A DNA stretch of 39,393 nt from IMG/VR virus record IMGVR_UViG_3300037180_000041, positions 1 to 39,393 of that record, one strand, 5' to 3'. The position numbers and the translations under genes were made by a program. The notes below the pieces were generated by a model, which was given only the letters and a program-made list of their open reading frames with translations, was not told the DNA's origin and ran no database searches. This DNA comes from a virus. Shown here one piece after another: positions 1 through 5,768 of this stretch. How positions within the stretch are numbered: position 1 is the first letter of the stretch; each line of letters begins with the position of its first letter.

Positions 1-92
1 TTTCCGACCCATTCCAGGACACCGTCCGGGCAAGCCCCGGAGTCCAGGACGTCGCAGACGGTGACGGTCGATTGGTAATGCGGCCAGCTCAC
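1..92 (-). CDS. N-terminal fragment of a glycine-rich-repeat protein, cut by the left edge
   Basis: A GTG start at 92 overlaps the TGA of the upstream gene as GTGA, and the frame stays open to position 1 (30 codons). The visible peptide contains TVCDVLDSGACPDGVLEW, a globular, Cys-containing start. The frame leaves the window, so the protein is partial. The minus-strand open frame that enters at the opposite edge (39217..39393) encodes a Gly-X repeat tail; I infer that both are parts of one gene on a circular molecule. Function unknown. Confidence 0.6.
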   Translation of the reverse strand, partial: MSWPHYQSTVTVCDVLDSGACPDGVLEWVG

Positions 93-385
93 TTGGCGGC
101 CTCCCATGCCCTTGCGGCGGCTGGCGTCACCTCGAAAACGGCGGTGATTTTCCGAATCTCGATATCCGCCCTGGCGCTTACGTGACTGCTGCTGGTCGGT
201 CCGGTTTCGGCTAGTTCCATGACGCCGCGCGTCGTCCCGAATCGGACGGCCATCCGGGCGGCCCGCAGATGGATCGGATCGCCCGTGGTGTCGGTCGCAT
301 ACCCGAAAAACACCCCGCGGTGTTCGGTGCAGACGATCACCGGCCGGTCGGTCTGGTCGGGTTTCTGAGTCGTGGATTTTGCCAT
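89..385 (-). CDS. DUF6948-like small phage protein
   Basis: A 98-residue protein of unknown function. The motif TEHRGVFFGYATD near residue 21, followed by an 'L.AARMAVR' stretch and TGPTSSSHVS in the middle, resembles the DUF6948 family found in phages and prophages (recognised from memory). The ATG at 385 has a GAGGAG ribosome site six bases upstream. The TGA overlaps the GTG of the next gene, so both are probably co-translated in the leftward operon. No catalytic motif is visible. Confidence 0.75.
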   Translation of the reverse strand: MAKSTTQKPDQTDRPVIVCTEHRGVFFGYATDTTGDPIHLRAARMAVRFGTTRGVMELAETGPTSSSHVSARADIEIRKITAVFEVTPAAARAWEAAK

Positions 386-463
386 GCATTCTCCTCTCGC
401 GTCAGGCCCCGGCCGGCCGGACCCGAACTGGATCCTCCGGCCTGGGGGCGGTCTGGATTGCGG

Positions 464-826
464 TCAGGTTCGGACCAGCTCGGACAGGCTGGCCCGGATC
501 GTCGGCTCATCGTCAGGCTGTCCGGCCCGGAAGGCGTAGTACCCGTATACATAAGGCCGGAACCATTCCGAGTGCTCGAACAGCCAGGGGCGTTCGAGCA
601 CAACTTTTATCTGGATCTTCAGGTGACATCTCTGGCAGAGAGCCGGCAGGTTCCACCAGCGGCAGTTCGCGGGGTTCAGGTCCAGGTGATGGACGGTCAG
701 GCAGTAGCCGGCCGCCGGGTCATGCGGCGCGCCGCACCGGACGCATTTCCAGCCGGCGGCGGTCTTGACCCGCTCGGCAATCTCCTTCCAGTCCGGCGGA
801 TAACTGCCGGTCGAGCGGCGTGGCAT
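464..826 (-). CDS. HNH endonuclease-like protein
   Basis: 120 residues with an HNH zinc-finger nuclease core: C28-x2-C31, then VHHLD (H46, H47) as the metal-binding His pair, a downstream Asn-rich turn, and C64-x2-C67-H68. HNH proteins nick or cut DNA using the beta-beta-alpha-metal fold; in phages they are homing nucleases or help the terminase. Here it follows the integrase by only 11 bases, with its AAGGA ribosome site just after the integrase stop. It is remote from the terminase on the linear map. Role inferred only as DNA cleavage or binding. Confidence 0.8.
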   Translation of the reverse strand: MPRRSTGSYPPDWKEIAERVKTAAGWKCVRCGAPHDPAAGYCLTVHHLDLNPANCRWWNLPALCQRCHLKIQIKVVLERPWLFEHSEWFRPYVYGYYAFRAGQPDDEPTIRASLSELVRT

Positions 827-837
827 TTCTGGTCCTT

Positions 838-1785
838 TCAGGCCCCGGGCCGGCCGGATCCGAACTGGATCCGGGCGACGGCGGGGCGAAGTGAATCAAG
901 CTGCTCCTCGTCGTACCAGCGCTGGGTTTCGACGTTGGAGTGACGCAGCAGGGCTTTCAGCTCGAGCTGGCCGAGGCCCCACGATTTCGCGAGGGTCCCG
1001 ATGGTTTTCCGGAAGCCCGCGATCGTCAGTCCGGTAATTCCGGCCCGCAGACCGGCGGCCTTGACTTCGTCCAGGGCCTTGTACCCCGGCGAGCCGTGCG
1101 TCCACGGTCCGACCAGCTCAACCCCCGGAAATACCCACCGGCAGCCCGTGCGGGGCAGCCAGAGGGCCAGAACCGAAGCCAGATCATCCGCGATCGGAAT
1201 CCGGGCGGCGGATTTTTTCGTCTTCGGCCGGAATGTCCGGCGCGGGGCGATCGTGATCGTGCGGGCGATCAGGTCGACATCGTGAACCATCAGGTTCAGG
1301 GCCTCACCTTTTCTGAGTCCGGTGTAACTGAGCAGGTACACCAGAGCCTGGAGCCGGCCGGCCTTCCAACTGCCGGAGCAGGCCTCGGTATCGAGCAAGG
1401 AAAGCAGCAGACGGACAGACTCGGCGGACTGGTGGCGCGGAACCTGTGGGCGGTCGGGCGCCTGGCAATCGGTCCTGATCCATTGATTAACCCTCCTGTA
1501 AGCAAATGGTGACGTCTTCGTGTAGCCGCTTGCGAGGGCGTAAGAACACGCCGACGAAAACGACCGGAGCAGGCTGGCGGTCCGGGCCGGGGACCGCTCC
1601 GGGCGGGCGGCGATCCAGGCCGCAACCGCTGGCGGTTTCAGGTCCGCAACTGAGCGGACAGACGGCAACTGGGCGAACTCGCGCAGCACTTGCGACATCT
1701 GACGGTAAGTCCCTTGAGCGCGGATCGGCGGTGTGTAAAGCGACAAGACTTCGGCGGAAAAATGGGCGAATGACATCGGACGCAT
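838..1785 (-). CDS. int: Tyrosine recombinase (phage integrase)
   Basis: 315 residues. The N-terminal part (about 1-115) fits a SAM-like core-binding domain; the C-terminal part carries the catalytic residues R158 (in SYTGLRKGE), K190/K191, R259, H282 (in LLRHSN) and nucleophile Y291 (RWYD). The usual His three residues before the second Arg is Ala256, a tolerated but uncommon change. It should integrate and excise the phage at the att core next to it. The ATG at 1785 is preferred to an upstream ATG at 1881 because a GGGAG ribosome site lies eight bases before it and the upstream extension overlaps the previous gene. The attP-like tRNA fragment lies about 180 bases upstream. Confidence 0.92.
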   Translation of the reverse strand: MRPMSFAHFSAEVLSLYTPPIRAQGTYRQMSQVLREFAQLPSVRSVADLKPPAVAAWIAARPERSPARTASLLRSFSSACSYALASGYTKTSPFAYRRVNQWIRTDCQAPDRPQVPRHQSAESVRLLLSLLDTEACSGSWKAGRLQALVYLLSYTGLRKGEALNLMVHDVDLIARTITIAPRRTFRPKTKKSAARIPIADDLASVLALWLPRTGCRWVFPGVELVGPWTHGSPGYKALDEVKAAGLRAGITGLTIAGFRKTIGTLAKSWGLGQLELKALLRHSNVETQRWYDEEQLDSLRPAVARIQFGSGRPGA

Positions 1786-1789
1786 GGTG

Positions 1790-3142
1790 TTACTCCCGTA
1801 GATGTTCGGATACCTCGCGGTACGGACGCACGGGAAGTGTGACACGCGGTAGAGTCGCGGACTTGTAAGCCGCGACTTCATTCACGCCCGTACAGGGACC
1901 GGGCGGTTGTGGGGCCGCCGGCAACCTCGCCGGAACGGTTTTGCGCTCAGTGGGGATTGGACATGGAGTCGCGGACTTCGAATCCGAAGGTTGCAGGTTC
2001 GAATCCTGCCGGGCGCGCTGCTCTTGGGCACTTGGGTTCCCGTTTTCACATGTCGCGTTGGACCCGTCTGACTCGTCGTGTACAATGGTATCTGAGCGCT
2101 CAATAGCCCGGGTCGGCTGTGGGGGGAGTTTGCCGACGCGCCCCACAGCCGGCTTTTTTGCGCCGGTCGCGGGACGGTAATTGAGCTGCTCGCGGAACTC
2201 GCGCCAGGCGTCGCGTTCGGCCTGGGTAGTCGGTTCCGGCTTGGGTGCAGGTGGATTGAAGTTGACCATCGACGGTTTCGGCAACTTGAGTTTCAGGTCG
2301 CCATCGGTCATTTTCCGGATCGTGGCTATGACGTATCCGAAGCTGTCAGGCGTGTAACTGAGCCGGCTCAGTCGATCCAGGGCCACCTCGACCGCCATGA
2401 ATCCCCGGATCGCACCAGCGGCCCGTATATCGGCTATCGTGATTTCGGCGACGGTGCCGAAGATCGCCTGGGCTTGCTCAAGCAGTGCCTCGAGGTACTC
2501 AGCATTCCCAACCGGCTGGCCTGGGATGGCTGCTTGCATTATTGGTTTTGAAGGGGGAGAAAAATCGGTCGCGGTTTTCTCTTCTGATCGATTCTCTCTT
2601 CTCTCTACCTTATAGGGGGTCAAGGGGGTGGAACCCTGGCGCTCCGGTTCGGAACCCGGGCGCGTGTTCCGTGAGCGCTGGCGCTCCTCGTTTGGCGCGG
2701 CCGCGACAACCTTGAAGGTCGCAACCGGCGGTTCGGTCGGCGGCTCGTCGCCGCCATCGCCGGAACCAAACAGACTCGGCTGGCTGTCAATCGACGGCCG
2801 CCTGGCTAGTTTCGGCGCCGGTCCGGCTGGCCGATATCCCGCCGTCGCCTCGAACTGGCGTCCTGAGGGCGCTTCCCCCAGGACCTCATAGCCGGCCTCA
2901 GCTAATCGCTTCAATGAGCGGCAGATCGCCTTCGGGTGGCGGCCGAGATCCCTGGCAATCTCCCATGCCTCCGGGTATCGCCCGGGATGGGTTCGCCGAA
3001 AATTGACACAGTAGCCGTGGACGCGCACGTCCATGTCAGTCACTTTAGGATCGGTCCAAATTGCCTCACTGACGGGGTCCCAGTAGCGTTCTGGGATATC
3101 CGCCGGCCCTCCCCTGTCGGGAAGGCATTGCGCGAATGGCAT
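1790..3142 (-). CDS. Winged-helix replication-initiator-like protein with long unstructured tail
   Basis: 450 residues. Residues about 25-85 (EAWEIARDLGRHPKAICRSL and the following helix) look like a winged helix-turn-helix as in phage replisome organisers and plasmid initiators. A charged, low-complexity linker (about 95-200) follows, then a second folded block around 205-300 (NAEYLEALLEQAQAIFG..., GFMAVEVALDRL) and a conserved-looking WREFREQL near 335. No helicase or polymerase motif is seen. It is the only replication-type gene in the window, so I infer a role in starting replication. The last ~115 residues are read through the tRNA fragment and a plus-strand small RNA, and may be biologically meaningless. 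The ATG at 3142 is the first start after an in-frame TGA; its leader carries the hairpin at 3168-3194. Confidence 0.6.
   Translation of the reverse strand: MPFAQCLPDRGGPADIPERYWDPVSEAIWTDPKVTDMDVRVHGYCVNFRRTHPGRYPEAWEIARDLGRHPKAICRSLKRLAEAGYEVLGEAPSGRQFEATAGYRPAGPAPKLARRPSIDSQPSLFGSGDGGDEPPTEPPVATFKVVAAAPNEERQRSRNTRPGSEPERQGSTPLTPYKVERRENRSEEKTATDFSPPSKPIMQAAIPGQPVGNAEYLEALLEQAQAIFGTVAEITIADIRAAGAIRGFMAVEVALDRLSRLSYTPDSFGYVIATIRKMTDGDLKLKLPKPSMVNFNPPAPKPEPTTQAERDAWREFREQLNYRPATGAKKPAVGRVGKLPPQPTRAIERSDTIVHDESDGSNATCENGNPSAQEQRARQDSNLQPSDSKSATPCPIPTERKTVPARLPAAPQPPGPCTGVNEVAAYKSATLPRVTLPVRPYREVSEHLRE
1852..1978 (+). repeat. 13-bp direct repeat (1852-1864 and 1966-1978) around the att region
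   Basis: GAGTCGCGGACTT occurs at 1852-1864 and again at 1966-1978, 114 bases apart. Both copies sit at the start of a tRNA anticodon-arm-like sequence: the second in the tRNA-Arg(TCG) fragment, the first followed by GTAAGCCGCGA, which would give a TGT-anticodon-like loop. The first copy has no recognisable T arm. It may be a decayed tRNA piece or an integrase-related repeat; chance is not excluded. Confidence 0.35.
1966..2017 (+). other. attP: attP-like core: 3' part of a tRNA-Arg(TCG) gene
   Basis: The sequence has an anticodon arm (stem 1971-1975 with 1983-1987, loop CTTCGAA, anticodon TCG at 1978-1980), a 5-nt variable loop, a perfect T arm (GCAGG, TTCGAAT, CCTGC at 1993-2009) and an acceptor 3' strand CGGGCGC plus G (2010-2017). 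The matching 5' acceptor strand GCGCCCG is absent upstream and the D loop (1949-1965) is too long, so this is not a whole tRNA. A tRNA 3' end next to an integrase gene is the classic attP core that restores the host tRNA upon integration. Only one copy exists in the window, which fits an excised or circular genome. Confidence 0.72.
2058..2086 (+). promoter_or_regulatory. Strong sigma70-type promoter for the small RNA
   Basis: TTGGAC (2058-2063) and TACAAT (2081-2086) are separated by exactly 17 bases. No coding frame follows; transcription from about 2093 runs straight into the terminator hairpin at 2112-2159. The promoter is antisense to the minus-strand replication-type gene. Confidence 0.7.
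2093..2159 (+). ncRNA. Candidate antisense regulatory RNA of about 65 nt
   Basis: Bounded by a good promoter (2058-2086) and an intrinsic terminator. The transcript is mostly one hairpin: a 13-bp stem (2112-2124 with 2141-2153) and a 16-nt terminal loop 2125-2140 reading GGAGTTTGCCGACGCG. The same loop, with one extra T, recurs at 3173-3189 in the DNA that is the leader of the minus-strand gene 1790..3142, so the RNA loop is complementary to a loop in that mRNA leader. The loop contains UUUG, which fits the YUNR U-turn of known antisense loops. The RNA is also fully antisense to the 3' part of the same gene. I infer antisense control of the replication-type gene; transcription is not shown. 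Confidence 0.6.
2112..2159 (+). terminator. Rho-independent terminator of the small RNA
   Basis: A 13-bp stem containing GGCTGTGGGG and CCCCACAGCC (one G-T pair) is followed by six T residues at 2154-2159. It lies inside a minus-strand reading frame, so its only evident use is to end the plus-strand small RNA. Confidence 0.8.
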
Positions 3143-3167
3143 CGCTCATTAGCCCTTTGCGGCAGCC

Positions 3168-3194
3168 GGGGAGGAGTTTTGCCGACGCGACCCC
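3168..3194 (-). promoter_or_regulatory. Leader hairpin of the replication-type gene, target of the small RNA
   Basis: On the minus strand GGGG and CCCC pair around a loop reading CGCGTCGGCAAAACTCC (3189 down to 3173); an outer AGCC/GGCT pairing extends the stem with a six-base bulge. The loop is the complement of the small-RNA loop at 2125-2140 apart from one bulged base. The element ends about 30 bases before the ATG at 3142, close enough to influence ribosome loading. Confidence 0.55.
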
Positions 3195-3243
3195 GAATGC
3201 GGCTCAATTGGGTAAAGCTCAAGTTATCGAATCAACAGCGCGT

Positions 3244-3283
3244 AAAAACGCCCCCGTCACCGCTGTCAGACGGTAACGGGGGC
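3244..3283 (-). terminator. Rho-independent terminator upstream of the replication-type gene
   Basis: On the minus strand GCCCCCGT (3283-3276) pairs with ACGGGGGC (3257-3250), with ACCG/CGGT continuing inside after one mismatch, and TTTTT follows (3248-3244). It ends transcripts from the small-gene cluster 3357-4914 before the leader of 1790..3142, so that gene needs its own promoter or read-through. The region 3143-3243 holds only a weak promoter candidate (TTGATT, short spacer). Confidence 0.75.
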
Positions 3284-3356
3284 TCATCCTGTCGGACCCT
3301 GCCCTCCATCGAGAGCAAGGATAACCTGGCTGACAGACCAGGTCAAGCAGCCCGAA

Positions 3357-3530
3357 CTATACCGCCGCCCCGCCGCCAGAGCAAGCGGGGACCGGCTCGG
3401 GCGGTTCCGGTTCCGGTTCAGTCCCGGTCCCGTCGCACTCCTCGCAGGTCCACCAGTAACCGAGGCAGTCAGGATCATCTTCTGCGGACGCCCTGACCAC
3501 GCCCTTGCCGTTGCATGCCCAGCAGTTCAC
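3357..3530 (-). CDS. 57-residue zinc-ribbon (DnaJ-type CxxCxGxG) protein
   Basis: The GTG at 3530 overlaps the TGA of the upstream gene (GTGA). Two knuckles are visible: C3-W-A-C6-N-G-K-G and C29-E-E-C32-D-G-T-G, the DnaJ zinc-finger pattern, followed by a Glu-Pro repeat tail. Such tiny zinc proteins are common in phage early operons; partner and role unknown. The stop is 74 bases before the terminator at 3244-3283, making it the last gene of its cluster. Confidence 0.7.
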   Translation of the reverse strand: MNCWACNGKGVVRASAEDDPDCLGYWWTCEECDGTGTEPEPEPPEPVPACSGGGAAV

Positions 3531-3724
3531 TTCGCACCCCCGATCCGGTCCAGCAGCTCCTGGGCCTCGACCGCCGAGGCCCCCGTCTGAATCACCGCCC
3601 GCCGTCCGTCCGGCCCGTCAGCGGCCACCACGAACCCGCAGAACCGCTCCCGCCGCCAGTCCGCCCAGCAGACAGCCGACCCGCGGCGGACGGGCCGGCC
3701 ATTGATTTTAATTACGTCAGCCAT
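3527..3724 (-). CDS. Small phage protein of unknown function
   Basis: 65 residues from the ATG at 3724 (an ATG at 3733 would add MVR). It starts MADVIKINGRPVRRGSAV and contains GFVVAADGPDGRRAVIQTG, suggesting a small beta-rich fold, then a helix with EAQELLDRI. The start lies within the end of the upstream gene (13-base overlap) and the stop overlaps the next start as GTGA. No family recognised. Confidence 0.65.
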   Translation of the reverse strand: MADVIKINGRPVRRGSAVCWADWRRERFCGFVVAADGPDGRRAVIQTGASAVEAQELLDRIGGAK

Positions 3725-3963
3725 TCTGACCAATCAGCCGGCTTCGTCTCGGCCGGCTTTTCGAAGTCGTCGAAAATCTTCTCGACTTCTTCGCCCGTCA
3801 TCCCGGCCCTCAGAAGGTCGCCAGATTGACTGGCCAGCCTGGCGGCGACCGCCCGGGCCTCCGGGTGGCCGATGACTCTCGGCATGGGACACTCAAAGCG
3901 AACTGTCTGGCCGAGAGCGAAATGGAGCAGGATCTGGACGTCGTATGCCTGACATTGGGTCAT
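3712..3963 (-). CDS. Small phage protein of unknown function
   Basis: 83 residues. The ATG at 3963 overlaps the upstream TGA (ATGA), which fixes this start over a longer frame. It opens with MTQCQAYDVQILLHFALGQ, contains ARAVAARLASQSGDLL and ends in an acidic FDDFEKPAETKPADWSEWL tail. Mostly helical, no membrane segment, no recognised domain. Confidence 0.65.
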   Translation of the reverse strand: MTQCQAYDVQILLHFALGQTVRFECPMPRVIGHPEARAVAARLASQSGDLLRAGMTGEEVEKIFDDFEKPAETKPADWSEWLT

Positions 3964-4595
3964 CGTCCATTCCCCCTGTATCCGTTTCCGTTCTGACCGC
4001 CGCCGACGGACTGCGGGCCGGCTTTCTTCGTCCACTCATCGTAAGCCCACCGGACGTCATCCTCGTGCCAGTCGGCCATGCGGTTCGGCCAGCCCTGCTG
4101 CTGACCGAAGTGTTCGATCCACTCGAACGACCCGACTCCCTTCGACCACTTGAAGAGTTGACCGCCGGTCTTCGGCGTCCCCCTAAACGCTCCCCCGCCC
4201 TGCTGGCCGCCGCCGTTCCCGTTTCCGTTTCGGTATGGCTGCCGGTCCTGCTGTCTGGGCTCGTCATACTGGCGCTCGCGATCATACTCGTCCTGAGTGT
4301 ACGGCCGGTTCGGTTCCGGCCGCTGCTGCCGGGGATTGGACGGCGGCGGCGCGTTCAGCCGTTCGCGGACAGGATCGGGCTGCTGGTCGGCCTGGGCCCG
4401 CTCGAAACTGCCCTGTTGCATTGCCTCGTATACCTTGGCCTGACAGAGCTGCCGCAGGGGCGTGATCAGCTCCGCGATCTTCGCGACATCGATTTCGCCA
4501 TCCGGGACCAGTTCAATCGCCACCGAAGCGGTGTGATTGCAATACTGTTTCAGTTCATCCTTCCACTCGTATCCGACTATGACCTTAGCTTTCAT
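3960..4595 (-). CDS. Protein with Gln/Pro/Gly-rich linker and conserved C-terminal W-rich block
   Basis: 211 residues. The N-terminal 70 residues (KVIVGYEWKDELKQYCNHTA, then two helices) look folded; residues about 72-140 are a Gln-, Pro-, Asn- and Gly-rich linker; the C-terminal block begins PKTGGQLFKWSKG and contains MADWHEDDVRWAYDEW. The C-terminal block resembles a motif in phage proteins of the SSB/recombination neighbourhood, but I cannot assign it. It overlaps the upstream gene by 11 bases and the downstream gene by four. Confidence 0.65.
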   Translation of the reverse strand: MKAKVIVGYEWKDELKQYCNHTASVAIELVPDGEIDVAKIAELITPLRQLCQAKVYEAMQQGSFERAQADQQPDPVRERLNAPPPSNPRQQRPEPNRPYTQDEYDRERQYDEPRQQDRQPYRNGNGNGGGQQGGGAFRGTPKTGGQLFKWSKGVGSFEWIEHFGQQQGWPNRMADWHEDDVRWAYDEWTKKAGPQSVGGGQNGNGYRGNGR

Positions 4596-4914
4596 CCGAC
4601 TCGCCCTCCACCGATTCGGTCGTCCCCACGACGACCGCTTCCCACCGACCGTCCACGACCTCGTAATTCAGCACGCGCCACTGTCCGTCAATCCGTCTGA
4701 CCGATTGCCGGCCCTCCGTTGCCAGCGTCTGCCTGATGCGCTGTTCTCGAGCATCCCGCCGGGCCAGGTGCTCCGCTTCCCGCTCCGCCGGGTCAGTCGG
4801 CTCCGCCGTCCGGCCGTTCGCCGCCATGCCGATCCGTCTGCCGGATTCCGCGACCGCCCGGTCATGCTGCGCGGGGTCGGTCATCTGTTTCATCCATTCC
4901 TGCGCCTGACTCAT
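4585..4914 (-). CDS. Helical small protein of unknown function
   Basis: 109 residues, rich in charged residues (REAEHLARRDAREQRIRQTL) with a short beta-like C-terminal part (DGQWRVLNYEVVDGRWEAVVV). The ATG at 4914 follows a GAGGAGATA ribosome site. It opens a run of four overlapping genes (4914 to 3527). No domain recognised. Confidence 0.6.
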   Translation of the reverse strand: MSQAQEWMKQMTDPAQHDRAVAESGRRIGMAANGRTAEPTDPAEREAEHLARRDAREQRIRQTLATEGRQSVRRIDGQWRVLNYEVVDGRWEAVVVGTTESVEGESDES

Positions 4915-4941
4915 TATCCCGTATCTCCTCTCTGCTGTAAT

Positions 4942-4998
4942 CCCGGCTGCCCGATCGGTCGGACAGCCGGGTCACCCCGGGGTCGCGTTGCCCCGGGG
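4942..4998. other. Two adjacent hairpins between small genes
   Basis: CCCGGCTG (4942-4949) pairs with CAGCCGGG (4964-4971), and CCCCGGGG (4975-4982) pairs with the same sequence at 4991-4998. Neither is followed by a T run on either strand, so they are not simple terminators. They lie between the stop of 5009..5347 and the start of 4585..4914 and may stabilise or process the mRNA. Confidence 0.45.
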
Positions 4999-5008
4999 CC
5001 AGTGCGGG

Positions 5009-5347
5009 TCAGGCCGAGACCAGGTAGGGGATGTCAGCGCCGCACACATCGTCACCGTCGGTCGGCGGGTCCAGGATCGGGCGCTTGACCGTCCGGACGG
5101 CTGCCGGTTCCGATCCGAGTTCGAACACGCAAGCCCCGAGGGCTTGCCAGAATCCGGCCCGGTCTTCCGGGTCCAGGTTGCTGTCGGCGGTCTGCTGGAT
5201 CTGGCGGACCGCGTCCGCGACGCTGTCCATCAGCCGGTAACGGCAGACGTCGGTCAGGTGCTGGTCCATCAGGTGCCAGCTCAGTTTTGCAATATGGTCG
5301 TCGGTTCGCGGGTTGTAACCCGCCGGTCTGGTTGCTACGATTGCCAT
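5009..5347 (-). CDS. Small phage protein of unknown function
   Basis: 112 residues. The ATG at 5347 is chosen because GAGGTGA lies just upstream on the minus strand. The sequence has helices (HIAKLSWHLMDQHLTDVCRY, MDSVADAVRQIQQTAD) and a C-terminal DPPTDGDDVCGADIPYL. No domain recognised. A 20-codon leader frame (5350..5412) ends two bases before this start. Confidence 0.65.
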   Translation of the reverse strand: MAIVATRPAGYNPRTDDHIAKLSWHLMDQHLTDVCRYRLMDSVADAVRQIQQTADSNLDPEDRAGFWQALGACVFELGSEPAAVRTVKRPILDPPTDGDDVCGADIPYLVSA

Positions 5348-5349
5348 GC

Positions 5350-5412
5350 TCACCTCAGTGGAGTTGAGTCCTTGCAGCCCGTCGGGAGGATAGCCCGGCG
5401 GGCTGTTTTCAT
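5350..5412 (-). promoter_or_regulatory. Leader with a 20-codon frame and hairpin before gene 5009..5347
   Basis: The 142-base gap 5348-5489 holds no larger gene. A frame starting ATG at 5412 (MKTARRAILPTGCKDSTPLR) ends at a TGA inside the ribosome site of the next gene. A hairpin (5376-5386 with 5394-5404, one mismatch) lies within it. On the plus strand this hairpin is followed by TTTT, so it could instead be a weak plus-strand terminator. Leader-peptide control is only a possibility. Confidence 0.3.
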
Positions 5413-5489
5413 TCCTGTTGACTGCCGCCACAAGCGGCCGTCATGCCCGACCCGTCGGCGGTTGACGGGGCGGACTGGCGGCCGATCAT

Positions 5490-5768
5490 TCAGCCGGTGG
5501 GCTCACTAATACGGCCATGCACGTCCTCGATTTGCTGCCGAAGCGAATAGACCGGTTCGGATACTTTCAGCGGCGTTCGCCAGCGAATCACGCACCACTC
5601 GCGGCTCCAGAAACCGAGCAAGATCGCAAAGTTGATTCCAGACCACCCTGAACGATGGTCCGCGAACCACACCCTCCGGAATCGTAAGCCGAGCTGGAAG
5701 AGGAATCGCCGTTGCCCAAGCCATGCTGCCGGGATCGTTATCCCGGTCGGTTTCCGTCGCCAGTTCAT
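5490..5768 (-). CDS. Trp-rich small protein of unknown function
   Basis: 92 residues. The start ATG at 5768 overlaps the stop of the previous gene as ATGA, which selects this frame over a competing open frame on the same strand. It is rich in Trp and Arg (RFRRVWFADHRSGWSG, LLGFWSREWCVIRW) and ends in a polar helix. The hydrophobic stretch around 45-55 is too short and interrupted for a confident membrane helix. No family assigned. Confidence 0.6.
   Translation of the reverse strand: MNWRRKPTGITIPAAWLGQRRFLFQLGLRFRRVWFADHRSGWSGINFAILLGFWSREWCVIRWRTPLKVSEPVYSLRQQIEDVHGRISEPTG

Noticed and set aside
3-183. Plus-strand frame from the left edge (SDPFQDTVRASPGVQD)
   Set aside because: It conflicts with two minus-strand genes joined by a GTGA overlap and supported by a family match.
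1941-2017. A complete tRNA-Arg gene
   Set aside because: The 5' acceptor strand is missing and the D loop would be 17 bases; only the 3' part fits.
1909-2180. Plus-strand coding frames over the att region
   Set aside because: Their peptides (SNPKVAGSNPAGRA, RFESCRA) are the typical false translation of a tRNA, and they cross the small-RNA promoter and terminator.
5376-5404. Plus-strand terminator
   Set aside because: No plus-strand gene lies to its left within reach; kept only as a hairpin in the leader.
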